The notes below the pieces were generated by a model that was not told where the DNA came from, searched no databases, and saw only the letters and a list, made by a program, of their open reading frames with translations. 64,000 bases of DNA from Beaufortia kweichowensis (taxonomy: Eukaryota > Chordata > Actinopteri > Cypriniformes > Gastromyzontidae): the NCBI GenBank assembly GCA_019155185.1, contig CM032804.1, forward strand, positions 11,752,992 through 11,816,991. Reading direction: 5' to 3'. Position numbers and translations under genes: made by a program. This document shows, in pieces, positions 24,331 through 36,510 of this stretch; the stretch's first letter is position 1, and each line of letters begins with the position of its first letter.

Positions 24331-27300
24331 GTTTGTACTGTATAAAAGTCATTATGTCTAAGGAAAGTTCTCATAAACCTGTGTGATTTAAATGACTTAA
24401 AACAAACACATTCATGTTAGGTAATCGCCATCTGTTCTCCGTCACAGTCACAAAGTTTGACATGCGAATTAGACGTACCATTAAACACATTAAAAACCCA
24501 TAACACAACACAAGTATTGTGATTAGGGAGCACATTTAAGGTGCATGTTAATTCTTCACTTAATGACGGTAAAAATGATTTTTTAGTTCGTTGCTTGCAA
24601 AAGCAAAACAATGAAAAAGAGTGACTTGCTTCACCATCCAAGTGTGAAGTATTGGCTCTTCAGATGTTTGCTGTTCCTGGTGATTTAGTAAAGGGTGTTC
24701 TGCTATCTCACGCTCAACATAATCACCATAATCACTTGATATCCAGGATATATAAAAAACAAGTAAACAATCCAATTACTTTTAGTTCCCATGGCAACTG
24801 CTAAGTGGTTTGTCCAAGACCTTAAAAGCTTCAAAAGTGTCGATTTGGGACTTACTTTAACTGTTACAGTATAAACACAATGCTGGCAAGAGACCAGCAC
24901 TGCATCACAAACATCCCATGCGGCTCATAAGATCACATCCTTAATGGTAGCTACCTAGATGCCAAATTGGAAAAGTTTTAAGGACAGGATTCATGACTAG
25001 ACTTTGCCCTGTTGGAAGTTTGCCTCGTCCTTGATTAAAAGACGGGGTTTATGGAGAAATGTGCATTTGAGCTTATGTTTTAGCAAGTTTCATCTGTTTG
25101 TAAACACATAGTGTGCTTAAGTATCATAATTTGTATAGTGATATCATAACACATTAAAGTGAAAAATAAAATGGCACAAATTTCCCTTTAAGGGTTATGT
25201 TAGTGAAAAGCTTTCGCATCTGTCCTTAAACCACCTTAAACCAAACGGCACACTGTGCAGAGCTACAAAAACTCCACTCTCTGTGTCTAATGATAATCTG
25301 GACCCGTTCCAAAGATGCTAACAGAGTCCAACTCTGGCTCTCGCCTACTGATGTGTTTAAAATGTCAACACATGGGTTCTGGTCCATTTTTCTTTGGTTT
25401 CGCTGCAGTTAGTCCACTTGTTAAATGTTCTGTCTACTTTCTAGGAGGCATGATTAGGAGCCCATCTGTGAGGTGTGACTGGAAAAGCTGTCAGCGAGAT
25501 GTGTTAAACGACTAAAAGGTGTGAAAATGTTAACGTAAGCCCTATTTTTTGCCCGTGTTTATAAAGAAACCTGCTACCTTTGGATTGGCACGCCAGGTAT
25601 TTTACTCTATGCATCCACAAACGCTATCCAGGTTTTGCATTAAATATGATTTTACCTGATTTTACAAGAAAGCATGGATATTTTGTTTAAATTTGTACAA
25701 AGAATAATTTTTAGGAACACATCTTTGACTTTAGTTAAAGCATCACAAGCGTACAAATGACATCATATGAATTAGCCACCAGTTTGCAAAGCATTTAGTA
25801 GTTATGAATTGCAAAGAGATTGTATTGAATATTCAGAATTTTGTTTGTGGCATTTAGTTGTAAACCAGATGTTTATGTATATTCAGTTTTCAGTTTTAAT
25901 CTCGACAAAATGTGCTTTCTAAACTCGATAACTGTCACTGCACATATTGAGCATGCACATGAAAATTTTAATAATACATTTTTAATTATCCTTAATCTTT
26001 TGTTTTGTAGGTATTTTTTAAAATAATTTTTTTTATTAAAGTGTGTCAAATATTTATTCTTGAGTCTTCGACCTTTCTATCAATAGCTTGTGATTAGATT
26101 AGAATTTAACGAATTACAATGTTACAATGTGTTCCACCCATGGAATGGAAACAAATAACAGGTTAAGAACAGATGGGAATCGAGTTGACGTATAATCTTT
26201 GTATTAGTAAACCTTTGTTAGCACATCTCCCTTGCCTATGCAGAATTTCATAGTTGGTGCTTGAACAAGCATTGGGTAATTGATTTTGTCAGACACAGTT
26301 GTGATGGAATAGCACTTGTGTCACCGATTCAGAACAGAAGCTTCAGCCTTTGTATTCAGCTGTGGGCCATTAACTGCTAGGTTATCACAATCTTCTTGCT
26401 GACTTGTACTTTTAAATGTATTGCAAGGACAGTGTTATACTACGCAGTGAAGCACTGATGAAATGTTAAGCTTTGGGGGCTTATGCATTGATGTATATCT
26501 GTCAGCACATGCATGCTGCTACACCTAGAAGCAGACGTTAGTGATATTGACAAAGACCGAACTAATATAAATCGTAAGCACAAATCTTTAGGGAAAAATA
26601 CACACACACATTATTAAGAGTGAGACAGCTGACATAACTCATTTTAGATTGTTGTACTGAAATTTTGGGGGTTCTAAGTAAAAATGAATAGATCTTTTCA
26701 TAGTGATATATAACATGAAGAAATACATTATTCTCGTGCCATCTGATAGCTTTGATCATTATTCATTCATATTGTTTCTTTTTGTTTTGGCTATCAGATG
26801 CAGCAGAAGTGTGGCCTACTTCTGTGAATAAATAATAATACAATTTTCATTTTGGGGAAACTAATGTTTTAAACTAGATGTTGGCTCATGAATAAATCAA
26901 AAATACCGCTTAGTTCATAAACTCTCACATCTTTACATCTAAATACACACAAACAGACTTCACACATAGCCTACATGCACCCAGCCAGCTCCACCTGAGT
27001 AAAGATGCGAAACTCAATATTGCTGTGTCATTTTGAGGCTGTGCATCTCAGATTAGTCACAGTGTCTCTCAGAGGGATGTAGCCCAGTCCTTTAACATCC
27101 CCTCAGGGATGCGGCAAATTGCTTCTATTTTATCAGATGCAGAGTTCCAGCGGCTAACACAGATCAGCTCTTTTCAAGTCTGAATATGGGCAGCACTGAC
27201 TCACACAGACACAGGAAGGGTGGGAGGAAATAAGACAGGACAGAAGAAGATTTAGAAAAACTCACAGACACAACAGGAAGAGTTTTTAAGAAAGGAAGAC

Positions 27301-28593
27301 AAACTACAGACCCTTTCGTGAACAAGAGATGGGGAAATGACAGTGCTGTTATCATTTACTTATCAAGGAAAGAGAATTAAAACTAAAATATGCTTCACAG
27401 ATTTCTTTTGAGCTTATTATTTGTAATTCACTTAATCTGCTTGTGTTATATGAATAATATTTGTTGGCTAAAGCTGTAAAACAAGCAGAGGATTTGTTTT
27501 TCAAAACATCTAAATATTGCTCCTCACAAAACACCTTACAAGCTGGTTGTGTCTCTCTGTGGTTCATACAGTTTGCATTTTAAAGCTTGATGTTGAAATA
27601 AATGTGGAAATATACTTTCGTTTAATTTTATGAAATTAAATTGCATTTAAATTTATGTTTAAAGGCATTTTGTGCAGTAGAAAGTAAACAAGAGCTGTAG
27701 AAGAAATTGCTTTTTTTCATTATTTTTATTCAGACATTTTTATTCAGTGAACAAACTTTAGTGGACAAAATTAAATAAAACATAAATATTGTGCATTTGG
27801 AAATTTGATGAATTTTAAATCATTATTCACACACATATACAAACTAATTCCAGTTTACAAAATTATTCATTGACTCAATAACTCACATTTTAACCATCCA
27901 GTGTTTGGTAAAGACCTGTTTGTAGATGTTTCTATTCAAGCATCAAATTAGGATTAATCCGGAGGGTTCAAACCCGAGTGGCCATCCTGAGCTTCACCCC
28001 GTTCATCACTCTCACAGAGCTGTAAATGATATTTGCTTATAATTAGACACACACATGTCGGCTGATAAGCTGGAGTAAATGAGCCATGTGTACGGTAATG
28101 TCACAGTATATTACAAACTGCAGTATGATGCTTTACTGTGTTTTATGACATTTAATTTCTCAGACTGTGTGTATTTTAAGGTTTTGTGTATGTGGCTGCT
28201 TGGTTTTGTACCTTTGTTTATTATTTAGTTATTTGTTTTGTATTAGTTATTTGTTTGTTTTGTTTATTATTTATTCATTATTCAGTTTACTTTTATTTTT
28301 TTTGAATAATATTTGGGATCTGACAACATAGAAACATGTGAGATGAGGACATTAAAATAGATAAAATATGTTAAGAAAATTAAAGATATGTTATATCAGA
28401 GAAATATTTAAAAGAGTCATAGGAGAGAGATGAAGCATAAAACAAATATTAAGATCTTTCATCTACAGCAAGATCATCATTTCAAATAACTATTGGCTAA
28501 TGTGAAATGCTTTAATTAAAGTTTCTCCATAGAAAACCACAAATCTCTGTATCTTTATTGTTTCTTCTAGATAAGAGATGAAAATGAAACTTC

Positions 28594-28815
28594 TGTTAAA
28601 GGTTACTCCAACCAAAAATGATTCATTTTAAAACTGTTTGAATTTCATTCTATTGTGATCTACAAGTAAAAGGAATGGGGACAGATGATGTCCATCTCTA
28701 ATGCTCTGCTGCTCTGATTTTGTGTTTCACAGGAGAAATCAAATCCTGATGTTTGGAGCAATGTGAAAGTGAGTGAGGAAGACTATTTTCATTTTTGATT
28801 GAACTATCCCTTCAA
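28594..28815. mobile_element. MITE-like copy with inverted ends ('GTTAAAGG...TATCCCTTCAA')
   Basis: The left end is GTTAAAGGTTACTCCAACCA followed by AAAATGA. The right end is TTTCATTTTTGATTGAACTA followed by TCCCTTCAA. Reverse-complementing the right end gives TTGAAGGGATAGTTCAATCA, an imperfect inverted copy of the left end. This is the general form of the abundant cyprinid GTTCACCCAAAAATGA element, about 220 bp long here. Confidence 0.65.
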
Positions 28816-28904
28816 GTATTCAGCTTCACTGATTTTTTCTTCTGAGAAAAAGACCTCTATAATATCACGTGGCTCTTCTCTAGGGCTTTAGAATAGACAT
28901 GCCA

Positions 28905-28962
28905 AGATACGAAAGACTGAGATCTTAATATGATTATATTAAGATCTCAGTCTTTCGTATCT
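28905..28962. repeat. Perfect 27-bp inverted repeat with 4-nt loop
   Basis: Positions 28,905-28,931 are the exact reverse complement of 28,936-28,962, separated by GATT. The arms include GAAAGACTGAGATCTTAATA on the left. With no mismatch in 27 bp, the structure would extrude as a strong hairpin in DNA or RNA. It is not part of any repeat I recognise. It may be a recent templated inversion/duplication event, a foldback element, or a hairpin RNA; the loop is shorter than usual for a pre-miRNA. Confidence 0.9.
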
Positions 28963-31900
28963 CAGACATTTTTATCAAATTCTGCAGAGGCTAAATCTAA
29001 TTTGAATTATGTTGTTCATAATTCAATTTATAGCTTTACACTCTTACTTTATGTTCACAATAGTTTAATTTGATCTTTAATATAAATTTTTTTTAATATT
29101 GTCTTATGAATAATACACAAATACATTGCTTGTAAACACAAACAGAGGCAAATGAATCTCTCGTCGAAATTATTACTCTCAAATATGCCTTTGAAATATA
29201 GCATAAGTCCATCTATTGTGGCTAAATTTATATAAATGAATTGTTACAACTGACCATTAGAAGCCTCCATTTCAGATATGTATTTGGTTTCCTTGTTGTG
29301 AAATTAAAGTTCAGATAAGATATGATGTTGCCTCTCATGTGCCTCTGGAGACAAATAAATAGACATAGTGAATGCAGTCTCTGTCTTCTAACCTTTGGGA
29401 TGGAATTCATCCAGTCTGTGCTAATAGCGCACAATAGTTGTTGACCTGCTGTCTTCCAGGCAATTGTAGGAGGTTGTGACCCCAATTCCATCATGTGCAC
29501 GCAGACTTTATTTGATCTTTGGAGAGAGATGTGTGCATTTGCGTGCATTCATGGAGAAAAGCCTCTAAAGACCTTCTGAAGCAACAGGACTGTCCATCCA
29601 AATGCATTCTGCCTGTTTTCTTTTCTTCGTCTGTAAGTATTTTAAGTTTTACTTAGAAAATGTCATGTTATATCATGCATGCTTACATCCTCACACATGT
29701 CCAACTACATCAAAACAGCCTCCACAATTTTCACATTATGACAGGAATTCCACAAACAATTGATTTTGTTGACAATCCTGGACCATATTTACTAAACATA
29801 AGACACTCAAGTTGCCCAGAAATACAAACAGAAATATAATATCATCCAGCATTTGCACATTTATTGATTTGTACTGTTTTGTGTAATCGCATCCAGCCAC
29901 ATGTGGAGTTATTTGTGTATTTAAATGTGAAGGTGGATTGACATGAACATTCCCACATTTATTGTTTCACATCAATAACACAAAAAGAAGACGTTTCTTT
30001 AAAACGTTAAGCAGAGAAAAAACAAAGTTGCTTGTTTAAGCAAGAGAGAACAAGTGATTTGAGGTCTATTTAAAGAGGGCGTCTCATGCCAATAGCACAT
30101 TGCCTTAATGAACACCAAGGTGTCAAAACAGCTTAGACGCTTCTCTGTTTTTCTCTGGTTTTACCCAGCGTTTACCGCTCTTCCTCTACTAACAAGAGGA
30201 ACAGCCTGAAAATTGACCCTGGAGCTCCAATGTCATGCCAAGCAATTCTCAGACAGAACACGGTGCTAATGAGTAAACATCACATTGCTGTTTAAATACA
30301 CAAGCACGAGGTCAAAGATCAACAAATGACCCTAACAACTGAACCATGTTTGTGAAGTAGTAGAGCATGGTGCCAACAACACTGAGATCATTGTTTTGAT
30401 TCCAGGTAAACATATGTAATATTGTGTTTTAATTTTAGCAATTTCATGTGTGCTTAAACTAGTTCACAGGGAACTTTTATGAGAACTTGGCTGTACGTTA
30501 TCAATCAAGAGCATTTTTATATTGCAAAATGTTCTACAAACATTACAAAAATGTTGTTATAAAAATGTTATTTTTATTTTCATCATAACTAAATGGGAAT
30601 GTTAGCGAAACATTCTTAGAACATTTTTTGTTAGTTAAGAATTACATACTGTGGCAGATTTATGGTCTCATTGGGATTTGCTTACTTAAAATGTATTTTA
30701 TTATTATTTATATTTTATTATTATTATTTTATAATAATAATAATTCAATAAATATTATATTGGCTTTACATTTACATTTTCAAAGTATATTATTTAATGT
30801 ATAAACCACCTAATAAAATATATTTACAATGTCCAAACCTATGATCATCTGAATTTTTTATCATTGCATCAACACCATTATCCCAAGAGTTGTTTCAGCC
30901 CCCATAAGTTTAAATCTAAAGTATCTGCTTGTGATGACATCAGCAGGTTTCAACAGACCTCCATGTTTTATTTTCATTCTCATTACGGTTTTCTTTGTTT
31001 TTGACCTCTTACAACTTGCAATAAAAAATAAAAAGTGATTGGGACAATCTCGGCTTTTGACATCCCAGCACAAATTTTATACACTAACAGTTACATTTCC
31101 TGAGACTGTGCAGAGATGTTGAAATTATTCATAAAGAACGCTGGCTTTTACAGTACGATGTTTCTGTGGACACTTTACTGTACGCTGCACGTCTGTAATT
31201 GGGGATTTTTAGCAAACGGAAGCACTAGTGTACGTGAGTGTGAAAATGCTTGTGTTTGTGCTTACTCAGCTTTATAAAACTAATTGCAGATTTGGAGACC
31301 CAGGTGAGTTTTTCATCTCGGGTTTAACCCAATAAGCAAACTTTAGTCTCCTGTGACATCATTAGAAAAACTGCAAGTGCTGTGTGTTATTGGTGGTAAA
31401 CCTTTAGAAAATCCTTAGAAAATAACTCAGACAATGATGTTAAATGTCAGAACAAAATACAAGCAGTACAACTGAGGTAAATGTAATACTTTTGAAACTC
31501 TGTTAACTCTCCAGAGCTATAAAAGAGCAACCTTTAAGTGTAAACTTATCTTCTGTGTCTTCTCTATAAATATGTAATTTAGTTATTTAAAACTATTTGA
31601 CTATTAATACAAAGACCAGAAACACTCTATTTCTATAAAGATAAATACTTTGATATGAGATATGAATGATCCACACTCTTTACAGACAGGAATGTAAATC
31701 ATCACAGATGTTTCAAGGTGATCTGACAGAATAATCATGTCCCCTAAATAGCTCACAGAGAAAATATGTCTTAAGCCACTGATCATTTTTCATAATTCAT
31801 GACACCCAATTTTGTTTTGACACCTAATAATTTCTAAGTATCTTCACTGAATGTTCATGCTTTATCAAAAAAGCACTTCACATTTGATTTGTTTATTGAA

Positions 31901-32699
31901 TTCAAATAAAATCCATTTATTTAAAGCAAGTGCCAGGTGCCACAGAAAGCCTCATTGTTTTCTGCTTGTGTCAAATCAGACTTCACTTTCCCAGTTCAAA
32001 ATCTTTTTGATCCAGAAACAAGTCCTTTAAGGTTGATGTGACTCCAGAATGCGTGTTGATAAATGCTTCTCTTGTGACAATGTAAAATTATGAGTAGTAG
32101 AGACACTCATGAATCCTCCTCCACAGGGTCATGACTGGTTTACCAAATAACACTGTTTTTAATATAAGCTGTCCATATCAGGCTGAGTTGTTAATAGATT
32201 TTCAAGAAGTTTGAGAAAGATTTTTGTATTTACTGCTGTTTTATTCAGGCTCCACATTTACTTCACATTATTGCAAATTAAGTTTTTAAAAAAAAACATA
32301 AATTATTATTATTTATAAATGTATATTTAATTTAATATTTTTAATATTTTCTTTAATAGTAAGTTGAATATTTTTTCATTGACAAAAGTAGTGATAACAA
32401 TATTTTTGACTGTATTTTTGACCCATGTATTTATTCCAGCTGAGAAAAGTTATGCATTCTGTGGTTATAGTTTTGATTATTTTGTTTTCTTCTATACTGT
32501 GGCATCAGCCTCTGCTCTTTTTGATTTGATCATGAGCAATATTACAGCTACCTTCTTTATTACCAGGTATTGCACGTCACAGCATTAAATTCTAAGGGGA
32601 CAACACAGAGCGAAACTAATCGGGTTCAGCCCTTGATTGTACTGGGCAGCTGAACTAGAAGGCTGGCTTGGGAAGAAGAAATAGCCCATACTAACAGCA

Positions 32700-33172
32700 T
32701 ATGGATTTGAGATTACTATCTTTCTCCCATGAATTCATACTTTAACTCGCTTCTACATACATACAACCCATCCAGAACCCTACGCTCAACGAATGAACGT
32801 CGACTGGTGGTACCATCACAGAAGGGCGCTAAATCTCTCTCTCGCTCTTTCTCCTTCTCTGTTCCCGGCTTGTGGAATAATCTCCCTAACGCAATCCGGT
32901 CTGCCACATCCCTCACCTCCTTTAAAAAACTACTAAAAACACACCTTTTCCACGAACACCTAACAGCATAAAAAAAAAATTAAAAAAAAAAATTTTTCCT
33001 TCCTCTACAGGTATTTATCTAGCACTGCATAACATTGTAAACTTAGGAAAGCACTTCTTTGTACTATTGCTGCCGCTTTTGATGTATCGCTTCATTGTCT
33101 CCTAATATTTGTAAGTCGCTTTGGATAGAAAGCGTCAGCTAAATGCCTAAATGTAAATGTAAATGTAAATGA
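32700..33172 (+). mobile_element. L2-clade LINE remnant, 3' end
   Basis: An 80-codon frame (32,729-32,971) encodes the typical C-terminus of a fish L2-type reverse transcriptase protein, with pieces RTLRSTNERRLVVPSQKG, SFSFSVPGLWNNLPNAIR and SFKKLLKTHLFHE. It is followed by an A-rich stretch, a 3' UTR with GTAAGTCGCTTTGGATAGAAAGC, and a terminal (TAAATG)n tail at about 33,140-33,171. The copy is strongly 5'-truncated: endonuclease and polymerase domains are absent, so it cannot move by itself. The same 3' end occurs in reverse at 7.4 kb. Confidence 0.85.
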
Positions 33173-33803
33173 ATGGTTCAAAAGTCCATTAGACTAAAAG
33201 AGAGCACAAAGTAAAGCCATATTTACTGTATTTAACATTTTCTTGTTTGTTTGGTGGGGTTTTTGTGAGTGAGGTCTGCTGTATCTCAGCTTGACCAGAT
33301 ATGATGTCAAATGTATCTTTTCTTAGCATTATATTTGTTCTTTAATTGATTCGCTTTTGTTTGATGTGTTTTGAAGCATTATAAACAAATGCCATTGGGA
33401 TCAAATTTAGGCTTTTATTCCCCACATCTAGAAAGGATAAAATATCATCTGGCATCTGATAAAAATGCTTCTCATTAGAAGTCAGTGGTAATGGAACATC
33501 TTTGAACAATAACAATGTTGTCATTGCTAGACAGAATCTGATTCTGGAGATGATATAAACATGAAGAATGTGTTAAACTGAGAGTAATTTAAAACTTTTG
33601 CTCGCAGGTAAAAAACATTCGGCTGCCAACAAGATACTCAGACAAATAATCAGCTTTGCCACAGTATTAATTACATACACACAACTTTGTAAATGACAGG
33701 TGTTTACATTCTGTGTAAAACTGCAAAGATTCTTTTGAGTATTTAAGATTTTACCATGCAGCTACCAGTTTAGCAAACATGTGTTTTGAATTGCTGTTCT
33801 GTT

Positions 33804-33823
33804 GTTGTTGTTGTTGTTGTAAA
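33804..33823. repeat. Short (TTG)n microsatellite
   Basis: Consecutive TTG units within an AT-rich intergenic stretch. Confidence 0.8.
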
Positions 33824-35284
33824 ATTGACTTGTTGGTTAGATGCCTTACACCCTCTTTAAGTGATAATATAATTACAAATTTGGTTTAGCAAATGTAAAT
33901 AGTTCAAAGATAAGGCTGACTCAAAATTACTGAGCTAATTTTCTTTTCATTTTATTTTAAAGTCCATGTGCCTTCAACGTATAACAACCTTGCTGCTTAA
34001 TACATAAAGCTGGGATGTCTCATTAACCTTAAGAGAATTTCATAATCAGTGATGCTTTGAAATCCTGTGGGTCTGCAGTGCCACCAAGTGTAGAGTTAAA
34101 TATACATTGATCCATATACATCCTGAAATATACATCAAATCTTACAACCAGATCAAGCAAGATGCTGTGTGCTCCACTGATGACAATGCAGAAATTCTGC
34201 ATTCTTTTTTGATATTCTGACAAGCAAAGAAAAAATGCATTTTTAGCTTATTGTAAATTTAATATTCTATTAAACTATAGTATGTGTTATAATGGACCTC
34301 CTTGGCATTGCAGTGCAACTTTATTATAAAATTTACATGGAACAGGGTTACACAGATTTTGGCTTAAGTTTACACTGTGAAACACCCAATGTCATTTAAA
34401 ATGGTTTTCTATCTTAATTTTGTAAATGCAGCACCCAGCTGAACATACCACAACTAAATTACTTATCGACCCAGTGTTTCGTCATTCCAGCTGAACATGT
34501 CTCATCATCAGTGCCGATGTGCTTTAGGTCTGTGTCCCAATATCCTGCCCCAGGTGTTCATTTCAACTCCTAATCAATTAAGTGTGTCACTTTTACTGAG
34601 GATAGTACATTCAAAGTGCAGAATAAAGAGATACCCATTAAACATACAAGAAACTTTAATTAAGAGGATGTGTGCCACTACAAAAGTGCCTAGTAGTGGA
34701 ATATTGAAGGAAGGAACATTTTTTTAATGCATACTACTGTATTTAATGATATTTCATTATTGTGGTAATGTAACTGTTCTGGCTAAATATTACTGATTGA
34801 TCCCCACATGTATATTGAGCTAGTCATTTATCAAATATTATTTGGGAAAACACATTTTCAGCACATAAGGAAAGATGATGATGGGTGAGAATATATGGAT
34901 GTCAGGACAGAAGAGTATTATGTATGACTCTACTGCCATCTAATGGAGAAAATCTGCATCTCCTATTGGCTGATGGTGTGAGACCTGATGTCAAATAAAC
35001 TAGAAGCACATAATCAATCAATTAGCATAATATTTAAATTAATTAGTTTGGTTAAATCAATGTATAAAAAATGCTGAGCATATTTTCACGCAATTAACAA
35101 GAGTTTTTGCACATTCAACATTATTTTTCTAATTTATTCACAAAACATTGATTTCACAGCATAATTATTTGTCAACATAGCAAATCAAAGCTGCATTCAG
35201 TCATTGTCCAAAAGTTCTGTAACTTCTTAAAACCACAGTCCAGTACAACAATGGTTTATTGCTTTTGTTTTCTGGCTGTTTATA

Positions 35285-35430
35285 ACGTGGTCTCTGTGGT
35301 TTAGCAGATAGACCTTGATTCCAATTAAAAGTTGTAGGTTTGAATCCCACACAGAATCATACTGAAGTTGTACTTCTGTTGTCCTTTGACTACTGGATTG
35401 CCATTGAGTACAGTGTGGGTGTGCGTGGCC
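35285..35430 (+). mobile_element. tRNA-derived SINE-like element
   Basis: TGGTTTAGCAG (35,297-35,307) fits the Pol III A box TRGYNNARNNG. GGTTTGAATCC (35,337-35,347) fits the B box GGTTCGANTCC with one CpG-to-TpG change. The spacing is that of a tRNA. The surrounding bases do not fold as a normal tRNA, and unrelated sequence (CATACTGAAGTTGTACTTCTG...) follows where a SINE body is expected. I call it an old SINE, not a functional tRNA gene. Confidence 0.6.
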
Positions 35431-36290
35431 CATAGTTGCTGCCTAGAGCTATATATTTTGTGATTATTTATGCTTAATGAAATGCTAAAACATCCATGCT
35501 CATATGAATAATTCAGTCTTGTTTCGATACGGTTATGTCATCTATCACTTGAAACTTTACTGCAGATTAAATATGGAAATTATGTAAAGCGCATAAAAAT
35601 ACTGCAGTGCAGAGACCATCTTTCTTCATCATGTTTAAAGCAGGTTGTCTGTATCAGCTTGTAAAAGTGTTCTTGTAGAGTATAGACAGGAAGCTTTTTG
35701 CTTCGATACACTTCTGTTTCATTTTTTTTTTTTTTGCAGAGCTAGCACTTTATAACTGGTTGCCAGTTCATGTTTAATAGAATGGACTTATAAAATAGAA
35801 TGGACTGTAAGACTTAAAATATGAATGGATCTTGGCATCAGATGCTGAACATGCACTTCACTTGACTTTGTTCTGCACATTGAAAGATGTATTCTGTAAT
35901 TGGCTTAAGTAGACTATTGTTTACCAGATCCCAGACATCTGCTTGGGCCATATAAATGTATATTTTGCCCCTAAATATATTTATTTGTAAAAATGTAATA
36001 CTAGTTTATCTGATTTCATTAATCAATACATTGCTATATTGAGAGAAAATGCTAGTTTGCCATTAAAGGTTTGGACCTATTTTTTATTAAGATATTTTCT
36101 CCCATAATCATATCAGTATTTTTTTGTATTGTGACCAGCACAAGTGTTTATGCATATTTGTTTGTATTCTAATAATGTGTATGATTGTTTAAAAAATACT
36201 GCAATCATTACAAAATCAAAACAAAAAATCATTTTCTTATTTTTCTAAACAATTTAATAAAAATTGAAAGGTGTTGATCATACAGTCTAA

Positions 36291-36510
36291 AGAGATTCGT
36301 TATCGGCTGTTTCCGACTGCATTCGACTTTTTTCGTAACAAGTGTATTTGAATCGGTTGTTCTCGGGTATTTCCGGATTCGCCGATAACGGTTGGAATGT
36401 TCAAATCTTCGATGCTAGTTTTGCTACTTCAGTGGATACTGAGCTAAGAAAGCGACTGAAGACGGAGCAAAGAAACCAAAAAAGGAGGTGAAGAGGAGCC
36501 TGGCTACGGA
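36291..36510 (+). promoter_or_regulatory. cdc27: cdc27 promoter and 5' UTR region
   Basis: The 220 bp before the cdc27 start codon are richer in CpG than the flanks. They contain a 10-bp inverted pair, CGTTATCGGC (36,298-36,307) and GCCGATAACG (36,381-36,390). No TATA box is evident. The transcribed leader is probably the purine-rich stretch from about 36,420 to 36,510 (AGAAAGCGACTGAAGACGGA...GGAGGTGAAGAGGAGCC) immediately before ATG. The transcription start is inferred, not seen. Confidence 0.5.

Noticed and set aside
35285..35430. Functional tRNA gene
   Set aside because: The A and B boxes are present but the flanks do not fold into a cloverleaf and the B box has decayed; read as a SINE.
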